Positions 63,963-64,000 of a stretch of DNA of 64,000 bases are shown here, in pieces; position 1 is the stretch's first letter, and each line of letters begins with the position of its first letter. Both the position numbers and the translations under genes were made by a program. The notes beneath the pieces are model-generated. The model searched no databases. It was not told where the DNA came from and saw only the letters and a program-made list of their open reading frames with translations. The stretch spans positions 13,632,124-13,696,123 of the forward strand of contig CM119265.1 in the NCBI GenBank assembly GCA_051294375.1, given 5' to 3'. The stretch comes from Paraspadella gotoi. Lineage: Eukaryota > Chaetognatha.

Positions 63963-64000
63963 GTGAGAACAGTTTCGTTGTCTGAGGTATTTGCTTTCTA

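Overview
The window is eukaryotic nuclear DNA from an invertebrate animal. Coding exons are short and moderately GC-rich. They are joined by AT-rich introns with GT-AG borders, and the sequence is full of (CT)n/(GA)n tracts, tRNA-derived SINEs and small DNA transposons. The gene families point to a protostome: a sex-peptide/myoinhibitory-peptide type receptor, an Arx/aristaless homeobox gene, CAP-domain and PAN/Apple-domain secreted proteins. The species cannot be fixed from the sequence. All gene models were assembled by hand by matching exon frames and splice phases; no transcript or database evidence was available.

Layout. 1-3.7 kb (minus): 5' part of a large low-complexity protein with polyAla, polyGln, Ser/Thr tracts and a CtBP-type PLDLS motif. 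4.6-13 kb: gene-poor repeat territory with an AT-rich array, three SINE copies, a composite repeat with a 22-bp minisatellite, and two hammerhead-ribozyme-like motifs. 13.3-14.5 kb (plus): secreted four-domain PAN/Apple protein. 16.5-24.3 kb (plus): two neighbouring histidine-rich protein genes whose visible introns are all phase 1. 24.3-28.9 kb: repeats, including a third ribozyme-like motif. 28.95-33.35 kb (plus): a sex-peptide-receptor-like GPCR. 34.3-44.4 kb (minus): an 11-exon protein with two CAP domains, whose long introns are packed with SINEs. 48.0-51.1 kb (minus): a complete six-exon Arx-like homeobox gene with an OAR tail. 57.3-59.3 kb and 60.05-63.96 kb (plus): two unrecognised genes, or two parts of one; the second runs off the right edge.

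The genes are independent units with no operon logic. Three points deserve follow-up. First, the pair of His-rich genes looks like a small family built from interchangeable symmetric His-rich exons. Second, three hammerhead-like ribozyme motifs sit in repeats of the kind associated with Penelope-like retroelements. Third, mobile elements show readable histories: an internally deleted Tc1 element nested inside a minisatellite-bearing repeat, a SINE nested in another repeat, and several MITE-like elements with TA target sites.
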